Positions 8,311 to 16,747 of a stretch of 64,000 bases of DNA are shown here, piece after piece (the first letter of the stretch is position 1; each line of letters starts with the position of its first letter). The stretch covers positions 248,001-312,000 of the forward strand of contig NZ_CBDIIJ010000002.1 of assembly GCF_965279675.1 (NCBI RefSeq). The letters run 5' to 3'. This stretch comes from Mucisphaera sp965279675. GTDB lineage: Bacteria; Planctomycetota; Phycisphaerae; Phycisphaerales; Phycisphaeraceae. A model generated the notes under the pieces. It made no database searches, was not told where the DNA came from, and worked only from the letters and a program-made list of their open reading frames with translations. The position numbers and the translations under genes were made by a program.

Positions 8311-9298
8311 CGACCTCAGCCACCTCACTCGCTGGTGTCCCATCAAACAGCTGACGGAGCGTCAGATAAATCAATGTCAGCCCGGCATACACATACGCCA
8401 CCACCGCAGCGGGAATCAGAAGCACCATCAGCAGCACCCACCACCACACCGCCTCCGCCGCCGAAGACGCAGCCACGCCCGTCCAGAGCAGATCCATCCT
8501 CAACCCGGAAACCAGCGACAGCAGCCACACACCACCAACCACCGCACCACCCACCACGCCAACCAGCAACGCGCCCCCCGCCAGCCCGAAGAACACCAGC
8601 AGCACCAGCGCCCCCAAATACGAAAGCGGCCGCCCTACAGCAAACGAATAAATCCGGCTTAACGCGTCGTAACCATCCGTCCCCTCCACCGCCAGCGACG
8701 GATAAAACAGCATCCCCGCCACAGCCAGACCCACCAGCACCACCACCGCAAGCAGACCCAGCAGCAGCCCAGGTCCCGCCAGCGCCATGCCCAGCCAGTC
8801 AAAAACCGGCAGCCGAAGCAGCAACCCCGCTACCACCAACGGAATCAACAAACACACACCAACAAAAACCGGCAGGGCAGGCGTCAGCGTGTACCAGCCG
8901 AACCGACGCAGCACCACACGAAACGCAGGCACCATGCCCTGGCTCGTCAACTGAGCCCACCGCTGCGCCGCAATCCGGCACAGCACCCCACCGAAGACCG
9001 CTTTGAGCAGATAAACCTGAAACGCCCACAACACCCAAGCCACCACGCTGCCCTGGAACAACCCGATCGGCAGCAGCATCTGCCCCAATAAATCCAACAC
9101 GCCCTGAGTCGCCCACAACCGATCCCGATCACCCATGAGCATCGCAATCAACGCCACCCCAAGCAGATGCAGGCCCAACCCGAGGTAAGCCACCGACCAG
9201 GCCTCCAGACGAAGAGCCACCCCCCAGGCACGAGCCAGCTTCAACAGCGGCATCGCCTCAACCCAGGACACACCCTCAACTCGCACGCGATAGCTCAA
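8276..9298 (-). CDS. Polytopic membrane protein of unknown function
   Basis: I do not recognise this 340-residue protein. It has about six membrane segments (for example around residues 40-60, 75-115, 145-170, 180-205, 230-265 and 285-315) and a short acidic C-terminal tail. The likely start is a TTG with GGAG 7-8 bases upstream. It overlaps or abuts the metal-chelate binding-protein gene, so it is the first gene of that operon and may be accessory to transport, but nothing in the sequence proves this. Confidence 0.65.
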   Translation of the reverse strand: MSYRVRVEGVSWVEAMPLLKLARAWGVALRLEAWSVAYLGLGLHLLGVALIAMLMGDRDRLWATQGVLDLLGQMLLPIGLFQGSVVAWVLWAFQVYLLKAVFGGVLCRIAAQRWAQLTSQGMVPAFRVVLRRFGWYTLTPALPVFVGVCLLIPLVVAGLLLRLPVFDWLGMALAGPGLLLGLLAVVVLVGLAVAGMLFYPSLAVEGTDGYDALSRIYSFAVGRPLSYLGALVLLVFFGLAGGALLVGVVGGAVVGGVWLLSLVSGLRMDLLWTGVAASSAAEAVWWWVLLMVLLIPAAVVAYVYAGLTLIYLTLRQLFDGTPASEVAEVDEPGTGPAAGS

Positions 9299-9394
9299 AG
9301 CCGAACTCCTGTGACTGCCAAGTCAGCATCATCCCCAGTCCGCCGTCGCTGGCAAGCCGAACCCCCCACAAACTTTCCTAAGCCCAGCCCCAGG

Positions 9395-9880
9395 CTACAG
9401 ATCGTAGTTCTCGATCACCGCAGTCAGCAGCACCCGCATCCGCTTAGCCACCCGCTCATAAACCTCGGCGGGCTGACCGATCGGATCGTCAATATCACCC
9501 TCAGGGTCCAACAACGCCGCCCGATCCCGAACATCCGGGGCCGCCGCCAGCAACGTCTCCAGATGCCCTCGCGTCATCGCCAGAATCAGCGATGACTCGC
9601 TCAACAACTCCCGGGTGACCGGCTGAGAAACATGACCCGACAAGTCGAGTCCCATCGAAGCCATCACATCCACCGCCTCCCCGCTCGCCGGACTCCCACC
9701 CGACGTCATCACCCCCGCCGAAGCCACCCTCAGACCGACCGATGCCAGACCCCGCTCCCGCACCCCATGCTTCTTCTCCAGCAGATCACGGGCAATCGCC
9801 TCAGCCATAGGCGACCGACACGTATTTCCCGTGCAAACCAGCAACAGCGTTCGTGTGCATGAACTCAAAGACGTCCCCAT
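9395..9880 (-). CDS. Low-molecular-weight protein tyrosine phosphatase
   Basis: This 161-residue protein has the CX5R phosphate loop of the family near the N-terminus (LLLVCTGNTCRSPMAEA; Cys16, Arg22) and the general-acid region DIDDPIGQP near residue 133. Such enzymes remove phosphate from phosphotyrosine proteins; the arsenate reductase relatives share the fold. The gene is a single transcription unit: a TAGAGT hexamer lies 7 bases before the ATG and there is no Shine-Dalgarno sequence. Confidence 0.9.
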   Translation of the reverse strand: MGTSLSSCTRTLLLVCTGNTCRSPMAEAIARDLLEKKHGVRERGLASVGLRVASAGVMTSGGSPASGEAVDVMASMGLDLSGHVSQPVTRELLSESSLILAMTRGHLETLLAAAPDVRDRAALLDPEGDIDDPIGQPAEVYERVAKRMRVLLTAVIENYDL

Positions 9881-9887
9881 GACGCAG

Positions 9888-9893
9888 ACTCTA
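9888..9893 (-). promoter_or_regulatory. -10 element of a leaderless promoter (phosphatase)
   Basis: On the minus strand TAGAGT ends 7 bases before the ATG at 9880, which places transcription start at or next to the start codon. No Shine-Dalgarno sequence is present. Confidence 0.45.
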
Positions 9894-9910
9894 GGCAGGC
9901 AACCGACCGA

Positions 9911-10432
9911 TCAGCCATCCCGCGGCTCCACCTGTGTCGCCACCGCACGCAGAAAACCATCCAGGTAGTCCCTGATGAACAGCCCCACCCCCTGATCCGT
10001 CGTCTCGTGATTCACACCCCAGATCGCCACCCGTAAATCCGCAAAATCCGGGTCCATCTGAATAATCACCTGATCCGGCCGCAGATCCGAATCCCCTTCC
10101 ATCTGCTGCGCAAAATACGCCGACAACGCATTCACACCCGGCCCACCCACGCTGATCGTCGCCCGGTGATGAAGCGACTCGTCATTCAGATACAACGCAT
10201 CCGTGCAGACCATCGCCCGCAGGTCCTCCTCCAGATACTCCTGATGCTCCTCCACCCAGGTCTCAACCGCACTCATCAACTGATAAGCCAGCGTCCGATC
10301 CGCCTCCTCCGCACGCAGATGAGCCCCCACCACAATCAACACCACACGAGACAGATCAAAGCCCACCGGCTCCTGCTCAGGCGTCGGATCTTCCTGCGGC
10401 TCGTCTTGCGGTTCGTCGATCGGCTCGTCCAT
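9911..10432 (-). CDS. Hypothetical acidic protein
   Basis: I do not recognise this 173-residue protein. It begins with an acidic, proline-rich stretch (DEPIDEPQDEPQEDP, residues 2-16) followed by a compact alpha/beta region containing RVVLIVVGAHLRAEEADRTLAYQL and a C-terminal segment IRDYLDGFLRAVATQVE. It has no signal peptide and no membrane helix. GAGGA precedes the ATG by four bases. It lies between the phosphatase and argF, in the same direction. Confidence 0.65.
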   Translation of the reverse strand: MDEPIDEPQDEPQEDPTPEQEPVGFDLSRVVLIVVGAHLRAEEADRTLAYQLMSAVETWVEEHQEYLEEDLRAMVCTDALYLNDESLHHRATISVGGPGVNALSAYFAQQMEGDSDLRPDQVIIQMDPDFADLRVAIWGVNHETTDQGVGLFIRDYLDGFLRAVATQVEPRDG

Positions 10433-10479
10433 GGCGTCCTCAACCCGACGAGCACGAAACGCCCGTCAGTGACTACACC

Positions 10480-11385
10480 CTAGCAGACCAATTCCGCCAG
10501 CAAGCCCTTCTGCGCATGAAGACGGTTGTGCGCCTGCGCAATCACACGACTCTGCGGGCCGTCAAACACCTCCGCCGAGATCTCCTCACCCCGATAAGCC
10601 GGCATGCAATGAAGCACAATCGCCCGCTCAGCCGCCTTCCCCATCAACGCCCCATCCACCTGATACCCGGCGAAGATCTTCTGTCGAGCCTCCTTCTCAT
10701 CCTCCTGCCCCATCGACGTAAACGTATCTGTATAAACGACATCCGCACCGGCCACCGCCTCCACAGGATCCGCCGTCAGCACCGCCGTCAGCCCCTCTGA
10801 CCTCAGCCGCTCCACAAACGCCCCGTCCAGCCCATACCCCGAAGGACTCGCCAGCCGAAAGCCAAGCCCCAGCTTCGCACACGCCGCCGCCAGACTCCGA
10901 GCCACGTTGTTGCCGTCCCCCACATAAGCAACCTCAAGCCCCCGCAGGTCGTCGCCGAACTCATCCATCATCGTCAACACATCCGCCAGCGCCTGCGCCG
11001 GATGCGATAGATCACTGAGCATGTTGACCACCGGCACCCCGCTGTGCTCGGCCAGACCCTCAAGATCCGCGTGCGCAAACACCCGCGCACCGATCACATC
11101 CACCATCCCGCCAAGCACCCGCGCCACATCCTGAACCGGCTCCCGCTTGCCCAGCCCCACCTCGTGCTGACCCAGCACCATCGGATGCCCCCCCAGATCC
11201 AGCACCGCCTGCTCAAAACTCACACGTGTCCGCAGGCTCGGCTTCTGAAACAGCAGTGCCATCGTCAACTCCGCCATCGGCACACCGGTGTCCACCCCCC
11301 GACGCCCCCGCAACGCCTTCGCCCGATCCAGCATGGATGTCAACCGCTCAGAAGGCGTCTCCGAAATCGTCAGAAAATGCTTCAT
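10480..11385 (-). CDS. argF: Ornithine carbamoyltransferase
   Basis: ArgF condenses ornithine with carbamoyl phosphate to citrulline. The 301-residue product has the carbamoyl-phosphate loop as PSLRTR (residues 49-54; Thr of the usual STRTR replaced by Leu), HPAQ (128-131), the ornithine-binding DTFTSMGQE (from 220) and the catalytic HCMPAYRGEE (from 259). The last motif favours ornithine over N-acetylornithine as substrate. Its start overlaps the argB stop by 4 bases, so argB-argF is a coupled arginine operon. Confidence 0.92.
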   Translation of the reverse strand: MKHFLTISETPSERLTSMLDRAKALRGRRGVDTGVPMAELTMALLFQKPSLRTRVSFEQAVLDLGGHPMVLGQHEVGLGKREPVQDVARVLGGMVDVIGARVFAHADLEGLAEHSGVPVVNMLSDLSHPAQALADVLTMMDEFGDDLRGLEVAYVGDGNNVARSLAAACAKLGLGFRLASPSGYGLDGAFVERLRSEGLTAVLTADPVEAVAGADVVYTDTFTSMGQEDEKEARQKIFAGYQVDGALMGKAAERAIVLHCMPAYRGEEISAEVFDGPQSRVIAQAHNRLHAQKGLLAELVC

Positions 11386-12278
11386 ACCGATACCTGCTGG
11401 CCTTCCTCGAGAACAATCTCGGTCCCAATCCCCTTCTCCGTATAAACCTCTAACAGCAACGCATGCGGGATCCGCCCATCAATGATGTGAGCCTTCCGCA
11501 CACCCGCCTCCAGCGCAATCAGACTCGCCTCCACCTTCGGAAGCATCCCCGCCGTGATCACCCCGCTATCCACCAGCTCCTCAATCTGCTTCCGAGACAA
11601 GTGACGCGCCAGGTCCTCCGGCTTCTCGGATAGCCGGATCCCATGCGTATCACTCACCAGCACCAGCTTCTCCGCCTTCATCGCCGCCGCCACGTGACCC
11701 GCCACCGAATCCGCGTTGATGTTCAGCTTCCCACCCGCACGATCCCGGGCAATCGGCGCAATCACCGGTACCGTCCCCGCCTCAACCAGCGCCTGCAACA
11801 CATCACTGCTCACCCCCGTCACCTGCCCCACCAACCCGATATCCACCTTCCGACCCCCTTCCCCCGCCAGCATCAGCCGCTCCGCAAACACCACACAACT
11901 CGACAGACTGTGCAACCCAAGCGACCGCGTCCCCATCGACTTCAACCGCTCGATCATCGGCGCGTTGATCGTCGAGATCAGCACGTGCTCAGCGATCGCC
12001 AGCGTCCGCTCATCCGTATACCGCCGACCCTGAACAAACTGCGCCTCCAGGCCCGCCTCCTTCATCGCCGCCGTGATACCCTTGCCCCCGCCATGCACCA
12101 GCACCGGCCGCATCCCGACCGTACACATGAAGCTCACATCATCCAATAGACGCCCAAGCGTCTCCGGCTCGTCCATGATCGAGCCCCCCACCTTCACCAC
12201 CACCGTCTTACCCGCAAAAGCCCGGATATACGGGTGCGCCTCAACCAGAACCTCTGCTTTTCGTATCGCATCGTCCAC
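11382..12278 (-). CDS. argB: Acetylglutamate kinase
   Basis: ArgB phosphorylates N-acetylglutamate, the second step of arginine synthesis. The 298-residue product shows VVKVGGSIMD at the N-terminus, the nucleotide/substrate loop VHGGGKGIT, and LNINADSVAGHVAAAMKAEKLVLVSD, all diagnostic for the amino-acid kinase family. It starts with GTG. argF follows with a 4-base overlap. Allosteric arginine regulation cannot be judged by eye. Confidence 0.93.
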   Translation of the reverse strand: MDDAIRKAEVLVEAHPYIRAFAGKTVVVKVGGSIMDEPETLGRLLDDVSFMCTVGMRPVLVHGGGKGITAAMKEAGLEAQFVQGRRYTDERTLAIAEHVLISTINAPMIERLKSMGTRSLGLHSLSSCVVFAERLMLAGEGGRKVDIGLVGQVTGVSSDVLQALVEAGTVPVIAPIARDRAGGKLNINADSVAGHVAAAMKAEKLVLVSDTHGIRLSEKPEDLARHLSRKQIEELVDSGVITAGMLPKVEASLIALEAGVRKAHIIDGRIPHALLLEVYTEKGIGTEIVLEEGQQVSV

Positions 12279-12420
12279 AGCAGCAACTCACTAAACACAA
12301 ACCAACTCGGCCCCACAAAACCGCCAACGGCCCGCTTAGGGGAATCGATCAACGTAGCAATCCACAAGCCACCTCACAACCCCAAGCCCCCAACACCCGC
12401 GTCGCCACCAATCACCCTGC

Positions 12421-12426
12421 TAAACT
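12421..12426 (+). promoter_or_regulatory. -10 element of a leaderless promoter (small lipoprotein)
   Basis: TAAACT is followed by exactly six bases and the ATG at 12433; no Shine-Dalgarno sequence is present. Transcription would start on the A of the ATG. Confidence 0.45.
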
Positions 12427-12432
12427 ATCAAC

Positions 12433-12876
12433 ATGACCTTCAGAACAACCCTCACCGCCGCGGCGCTCACGGCCCTCCTCCTCGGATGCAACAGCCAACC
12501 CGAGCCCACCCACGCACCCCGCTCACTACCCACCGCCCGCCCTGCCCTGCCCCTGGGCGTCGACGATGGTGGCCTCCGCGACGACTGGACCACGACACGT
12601 CTCATCTACCCCGCCGGCAATATCAACCACCCGCCCCACTACCTCAATCACATAGGCGACATCGAAACCGACCCCACCGCCAGCCGCTCACACCAGGAAA
12701 ACCTCCGCCAGGCCGTGGCCAGCGCTAAGCCCAAAGGCTGGACCCTCGATCAATCTTGGGACGTCATCGAGAGACCCGCCGTCTTCGCCTACAACATCGC
12801 GACCCTGCCGATCGAAATGATCATCGATCGCCCTTGGTCTTTCACCGTCAGCCCACCCGTCGATCAGGACGACTGA
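12433..12876 (+). CDS. Small hypothetical lipoprotein
   Basis: I do not recognise this 147-residue protein. The N-terminus is a lipoprotein signal peptide with lipobox LLLGC (Cys19). The mature part is polar and has no known motif; the central segment WTTTRLIYPAGNINHPPHYLNHIGDIE and a C-terminal LPIEMIIDRPWSFT may be the structured part. It is convergent with the efflux adaptor gene, whose stop lies six bases away. Confidence 0.65.
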   Translation: MTFRTTLTAAALTALLLGCNSQPEPTHAPRSLPTARPALPLGVDDGGLRDDWTTTRLIYPAGNINHPPHYLNHIGDIETDPTASRSHQENLRQAVASAKPKGWTLDQSWDVIERPAVFAYNIATLPIEMIIDRPWSFTVSPPVDQDD

Positions 12877-12882
12877 CGCTGC

Positions 12883-14418
12883 CTAAGCCGCGCTCTCAAC
12901 CTCACCATCTTCCGCCTCTTCCGTAGCGACCTGCAGCTCTTCACCCGGCCGTGGCCGCCGCAGCAGCACCCGCGTCCCCTCCTCAACCCCGCTGACCAGC
13001 TCAACCATCGTGTCGTTCGAACGCCCGGTCTCAACCGCCTGACGCTGCACCCGACCCCCGCCAGCCGAGACAAACACAAAACTCCTGTCCCCCTCCACCA
13101 GCACCGACTGAATCGGCACCACCACCTCATCCTCCACACGATCCGTGAAGATCTCCGCCGACAGACGCATCGCCGGCTTCAGCGTCGTATCAAAGCCATC
13201 AGGCAGCTGCACGCGAACCTTGTACTGCCGCAAGTCCCGATTCAACCAACCCCCATCATCCGCCGTCACCCCAATCACACTCACACGGCCCTCAACCGGC
13301 TGACCCGGCCGAGCCTGGATACGAACCACCGCACGCTGGCCAACCTCAACCCGCGTCAGCAAGGCCTCATGCACATCCAGCACCGCGTCCATCACCGAAA
13401 CATCCGGCAGGAAAATCAACGACTCGTTGTTACGCACCTCACGCCCCACCGCCATCGGATCGCCCCGACGCCAGTCCGGACCCACCGAACTCGCATAAAC
13501 CACCAGCCCCGGCGACGGAGCCACAATCACCGTCTTCTCGAGCTGAGCCTTCGCCTCCGCCAACGCCTCCTGACGAAGCTCAAGCTGACGACGCTTGCTC
13601 CGCACATCACTCTCGTACCGCGCCAGACGCGCCTCGTTCTTCGCGATCTCACGCTCAAGCTCAGCCTCTGCCTGCTCAACCGCCGTCTCCTTCTCCTGCC
13701 GCTGCTTCACCAGCTCGTAGTTCTCGTAAATCTCAATATCGAGCTTCGCCGAGTCCAGGGCCTCCCTCGCCTCGATCTCATCGATCTCACTATCCTCAAG
13801 CTCATTGAGACTGATGAAGTTCTGGTCATACAAATCCCGGCTCAACTCGTAATCCCGCGCCGTCCGCACCACGTTCCGCTGCGCTTTGTCGAGCTCCAGC
13901 TGAAGCGTCCGCCGACGCTGCGGCACGTCGCCCCGCTGCCACTTCTCAAAATCCAGCCGAGCCGAAGCCAGCTTCACCTCCGCGTTCTTCTGCGCACTCT
14001 CCGCCTCGTTACGCTGGATCTCTAGCTCCCGCTCGGCCGTCGTCAGATTCAGCGTCGCCGTCTCAACCTCCAGCTCCTGACTCTCGATCCGCTCGCGGAT
14101 CTCCTGATCGTCCAAACGCACCAGCACCTCCCCCGCCTCAACCCGTGTCCCCTCGTCAATGATGTAGGAAATCGTCGCCCGCCCGTTCACCTCACACTTG
14201 ATCTCGATCCGATCCCGTGACTCCAGCTCACCCGTCGCCACAAAAGTCAGATCCAGATCCTGCCGCTCCACCGTGAACCAATCTCCGGCAGAAACCCCTT
14301 CGCCTTCTTGCGCATCTCCAAAATCAAAACCAAAAAAAGTAGCCCCAAAGATCAACAATAGAACGACGAGGATCCGCAAAAACCACGATCCGCTTTGCTC
14401 ACTATCAGTCGCTGCCAT
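12883..14418 (-). CDS. HlyD/MacA-type membrane-fusion (adaptor) protein
   Basis: This 511-residue adaptor would bridge an inner-membrane pump to an outer-membrane channel. It has one N-terminal membrane helix (residues about 12-32), a split biotinyl-lipoyl domain (DEGTRVEAGEVLVRLDDQEI and VIVAPSPGLVVYAS), a very long alpha-helical hairpin of about 200 residues rich in Glu, Arg and Ala, and a C-terminal beta-barrel region. I chose the ATG at 14418, which has AGAGG upstream and directly follows the stop of the TolC-like gene. The pump itself (ABC or RND) is not encoded in the window. Confidence 0.85.
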   Translation of the reverse strand: MAATDSEQSGSWFLRILVVLLLIFGATFFGFDFGDAQEGEGVSAGDWFTVERQDLDLTFVATGELESRDRIEIKCEVNGRATISYIIDEGTRVEAGEVLVRLDDQEIRERIESQELEVETATLNLTTAERELEIQRNEAESAQKNAEVKLASARLDFEKWQRGDVPQRRRTLQLELDKAQRNVVRTARDYELSRDLYDQNFISLNELEDSEIDEIEAREALDSAKLDIEIYENYELVKQRQEKETAVEQAEAELEREIAKNEARLARYESDVRSKRRQLELRQEALAEAKAQLEKTVIVAPSPGLVVYASSVGPDWRRGDPMAVGREVRNNESLIFLPDVSVMDAVLDVHEALLTRVEVGQRAVVRIQARPGQPVEGRVSVIGVTADDGGWLNRDLRQYKVRVQLPDGFDTTLKPAMRLSAEIFTDRVEDEVVVPIQSVLVEGDRSFVFVSAGGGRVQRQAVETGRSNDTMVELVSGVEEGTRVLLRRPRPGEELQVATEEAEDGEVESAA

Positions 14419-14422
14419 ACCT

Positions 14423-16258
14423 CTAACCTCTCTCAGTAACGTCCTGTGACCCCGAACCTGCCGAGCCCACCGGCTCACCCGCCCCTTCCATCGTCTCGTC
14501 CTCAAACGTACCAATCGGGCGCAACTGCCCAGGCGGCAACCAGGTCCCATCCGATGCCACCCGCATCTGGCCCGTGCTCAGCAGATACTGAAGCACACTC
14601 GTCCTCAGATTCGAGGCCGCCTCGTCCCGTGCATTACGAGCATCTAGCAGGTCCTCCTCCGCCTCGATCACCTGCCTCGGCCCAAGCGTCCGCTCACGAA
14701 GCCGCACGCCCTCCAGCCGACGCTCGTTCAACTCCACCCCGCGAGTCTGCAGCTCCAGCGTGAACCGCGCCTGATCAATCCCCCGAATCGTGTCCCTCAC
14801 CTCCAACACCACCCGATCCCGCTCCACCCGAAAATCACGCTCCGACTGCTCAAGCGCCACCAGCGACCGACGATACCGGGCCTGCTCGATCCGCCGATCA
14901 ATCGGTGCCCCAAACCGAATACCCACCGAATACGCCCCCTCATCCAGCTCCAGGTCACCACCCCCGAAATCAACACTGCTGTCCGTCCCCGCACTCACCG
15001 ACCCATCCAGATTCAGGTCAGGCAGCACCTGGTTCTTCGCCACCCGAACTCCCCGCCGGGCATCATCCACACGATCACGCTCCGTCTGCAGATCCAGCCG
15101 GTTCGTCATCGCCGTATCGATCGACGCACCCACCACCAGCACCGGCTCCGGCACCAGCACCTCCGCCGGAACCAGCACCAACGGCTCATCCAGCGGATAC
15201 CCGATCCGCAGCTTCAACCGATCGATCTCCGTCGCGTAACGCTCCTCCGCATTCAGAACGCTGCTCCGGTTGCTCAGCACCGTCTGCTGCGCGTCCTCCG
15301 CCTCGAACACCGCCTCACGACCCGCCTCCGCCAAGGCCGCAAAACGCGACGCCAGCCGCTCGTTCGATCGCAGCTGACGACGCACGTTCTCGATCTGCTG
15401 CTGCTGGAAGATCAACCCGAAGTACGTGTTCGATAGATCCACCAGAAACTCACGCCGAAAACGCTCAAACTCCCGCACCGCGTAAATCAGATCACGCTCC
15501 GCCTGAATCCGACTCTCCTGCGCCACCACACCCGCCCCACGCAGCAAAGGAAGGTCGATGTTCAAGCCCACCTCAGCGGTCTGCGTCTGCTGACCTTCGG
15601 TGTTCGACGACGCCTGACGCAGAAAGTTCGTGTAGTTCACCAAGGCCGTCGCGGAAATCTCACCGCCGTATGGCAGGCGCTGACGAGCCGTAAAGTCATT
15701 CACGATGCTCAGTGCCTGATCAAAGTCCCCGCTCTCAGGCGTACCGGAAATCGTCGCCGTCGTCGTGTTGAAGAACCGAGGACCCCAAAGATGACGCTCG
15801 ATGATCAGGTCCAGCGTCTCGAGAAACAAAGATTCCTTCTGACGCCGATACTCCGGCGCGTGCTCGATCGCGTAAGCCAGCAGCTGCTCCAGATCGAGCC
15901 GCAACGCACCCTCCTCAGGATCCAAAGGCGACGCCACCTCCGCATAAATCAACGCATCCCCACGACGCATCGTCCGACCCGAAGGCTCCGTCGCTAGAAC
16001 CTCCGCCTCCGTATTAGTCGTGACCGGCTGATAATCGTCCTGCGTCGAACTCCAGATCGTCCGACCCTGCCCGATGTCATCCACGTCGCCACCCACCGCC
16101 GCCGATTCGCCAAGCGTCAGATCACGCTCCCGATCAATCAGCCCCGCCAACTCACGATCCAGCGCATCCAGCGACCCATACCCCGTACACCCACCAACAA
16201 CGACCACGGCCGCCAGAACAAAACCCCTCGCCACGCCGAGACGCCGGAGATACATCAT
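14423..16258 (-). CDS. TolC-family outer-membrane efflux lipoprotein
   Basis: This 611-residue protein has a lipoprotein signal (lipobox VGGC) and two long TolC-type helical repeats. The second repeat includes RVAKNQVLPDLNLDGSVSAG and RRSLVALEQSERDF. Outer-membrane factors of this family form the trimeric exit duct of tripartite exporters. The adaptor gene starts 5 bases after its stop. Of the tandem start codons I chose the ATG at 16258 because TAGTAT lies exactly six bases upstream. Confidence 0.85.
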   Translation of the reverse strand: MMYLRRLGVARGFVLAAVVVVGGCTGYGSLDALDRELAGLIDRERDLTLGESAAVGGDVDDIGQGRTIWSSTQDDYQPVTTNTEAEVLATEPSGRTMRRGDALIYAEVASPLDPEEGALRLDLEQLLAYAIEHAPEYRRQKESLFLETLDLIIERHLWGPRFFNTTTATISGTPESGDFDQALSIVNDFTARQRLPYGGEISATALVNYTNFLRQASSNTEGQQTQTAEVGLNIDLPLLRGAGVVAQESRIQAERDLIYAVREFERFRREFLVDLSNTYFGLIFQQQQIENVRRQLRSNERLASRFAALAEAGREAVFEAEDAQQTVLSNRSSVLNAEERYATEIDRLKLRIGYPLDEPLVLVPAEVLVPEPVLVVGASIDTAMTNRLDLQTERDRVDDARRGVRVAKNQVLPDLNLDGSVSAGTDSSVDFGGGDLELDEGAYSVGIRFGAPIDRRIEQARYRRSLVALEQSERDFRVERDRVVLEVRDTIRGIDQARFTLELQTRGVELNERRLEGVRLRERTLGPRQVIEAEEDLLDARNARDEAASNLRTSVLQYLLSTGQMRVASDGTWLPPGQLRPIGTFEDETMEGAGEPVGSAGSGSQDVTERG

Positions 16259-16264
16259 CACCAC

Positions 16265-16270
16265 ATACTA
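16265..16270 (-). promoter_or_regulatory. -10 element of a leaderless promoter (TolC-like gene)
   Basis: TAGTAT on the minus strand is separated by six bases from the ATG at 16258. The same hexamer and spacing precede hpnC. Confidence 0.5.
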
Positions 16271-16333
16271 GCCGCGCGACCGCCCTTAAACAGCAACCAC
16301 ACCAGCTGATAACCCTCAGGCCGTCTCACCCGC

Positions 16334-16339
16334 TACAGT
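16334..16339 (+). promoter_or_regulatory. -10 element of a leaderless promoter (GroES-like gene)
   Basis: TACAGT is followed by six bases and the ATG at 16346, with no Shine-Dalgarno sequence. Confidence 0.45.
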
Positions 16340-16345
16340 CTTGGC

Positions 16346-16672
16346 ATGAGCGAGACTTCCTCCAAAAAATCAACACCCAAACTCGAAGTAGTCGAACCCC
16401 TGGGCAAACGCGTCCTCATCCGCAAGGACGAGGACCGAAAAACCACCAAGGCCGGCATCCACCTCCCGGACAAGATCGAAATCCCCACCCTCACCGGCCG
16501 CGTCGTCACCGTCTCCGCCGAACTCGAGGACGATCCCAACTACCCCATCGCCCAGTACGACCGCGTCCTCTTCCACCCCAAAGAGGCCATCCCCGTCGAT
16601 TTCGAGGGCGACAACCGCCTCTTCGTCGTCCCCATCGAGAACATCGTCGCCGTCTTCCGAAAAGCCGACTGA
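16346..16672 (+). CDS. GroES-like co-chaperonin-family protein
   Basis: The 108-residue product matches the GroES fold: EPLGKRVLIRKDEDRKTTKAGIHLPD corresponds to the N-terminal strand and the start of the mobile loop, and it ends with NRLFVVPIENIVAVFR, like the C-terminal strand of GroES. A 13-residue extension precedes the domain. The mobile loop lacks the usual GGIVL-type hydrophobic tripeptide and reads AGIHLPDKIEIP. No groEL lies nearby, so this is probably an additional, divergent copy. Whether it works with GroEL is open. Confidence 0.78.
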   Translation: MSETSSKKSTPKLEVVEPLGKRVLIRKDEDRKTTKAGIHLPDKIEIPTLTGRVVTVSAELEDDPNYPIAQYDRVLFHPKEAIPVDFEGDNRLFVVPIENIVAVFRKAD

Positions 16673-16735
16673 CCCCGACAAACACCCACTCAGCCGACGC
16701 AAACGCCCCTCAGACCGCCTCTGAGGCCGATTCCT

Positions 16736-16741
16736 TATGAT
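16736..16741 (+). promoter_or_regulatory. -10 element of a leaderless promoter (aroA)
   Basis: TATGAT (5 of 6 match to TATAAT) is followed by six bases and the GTG at 16748. This supports 16748 over the GTG at 16742 as the start of aroA. Confidence 0.5.
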
Positions 16742-16747
16742 GTGTCC

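Noticed and set aside
9299..9394. Cobalamin riboswitch upstream of the metal-chelate importer operon
   Set aside because: The gap is only 96 bases and no B12-box-like sequence could be recognised.
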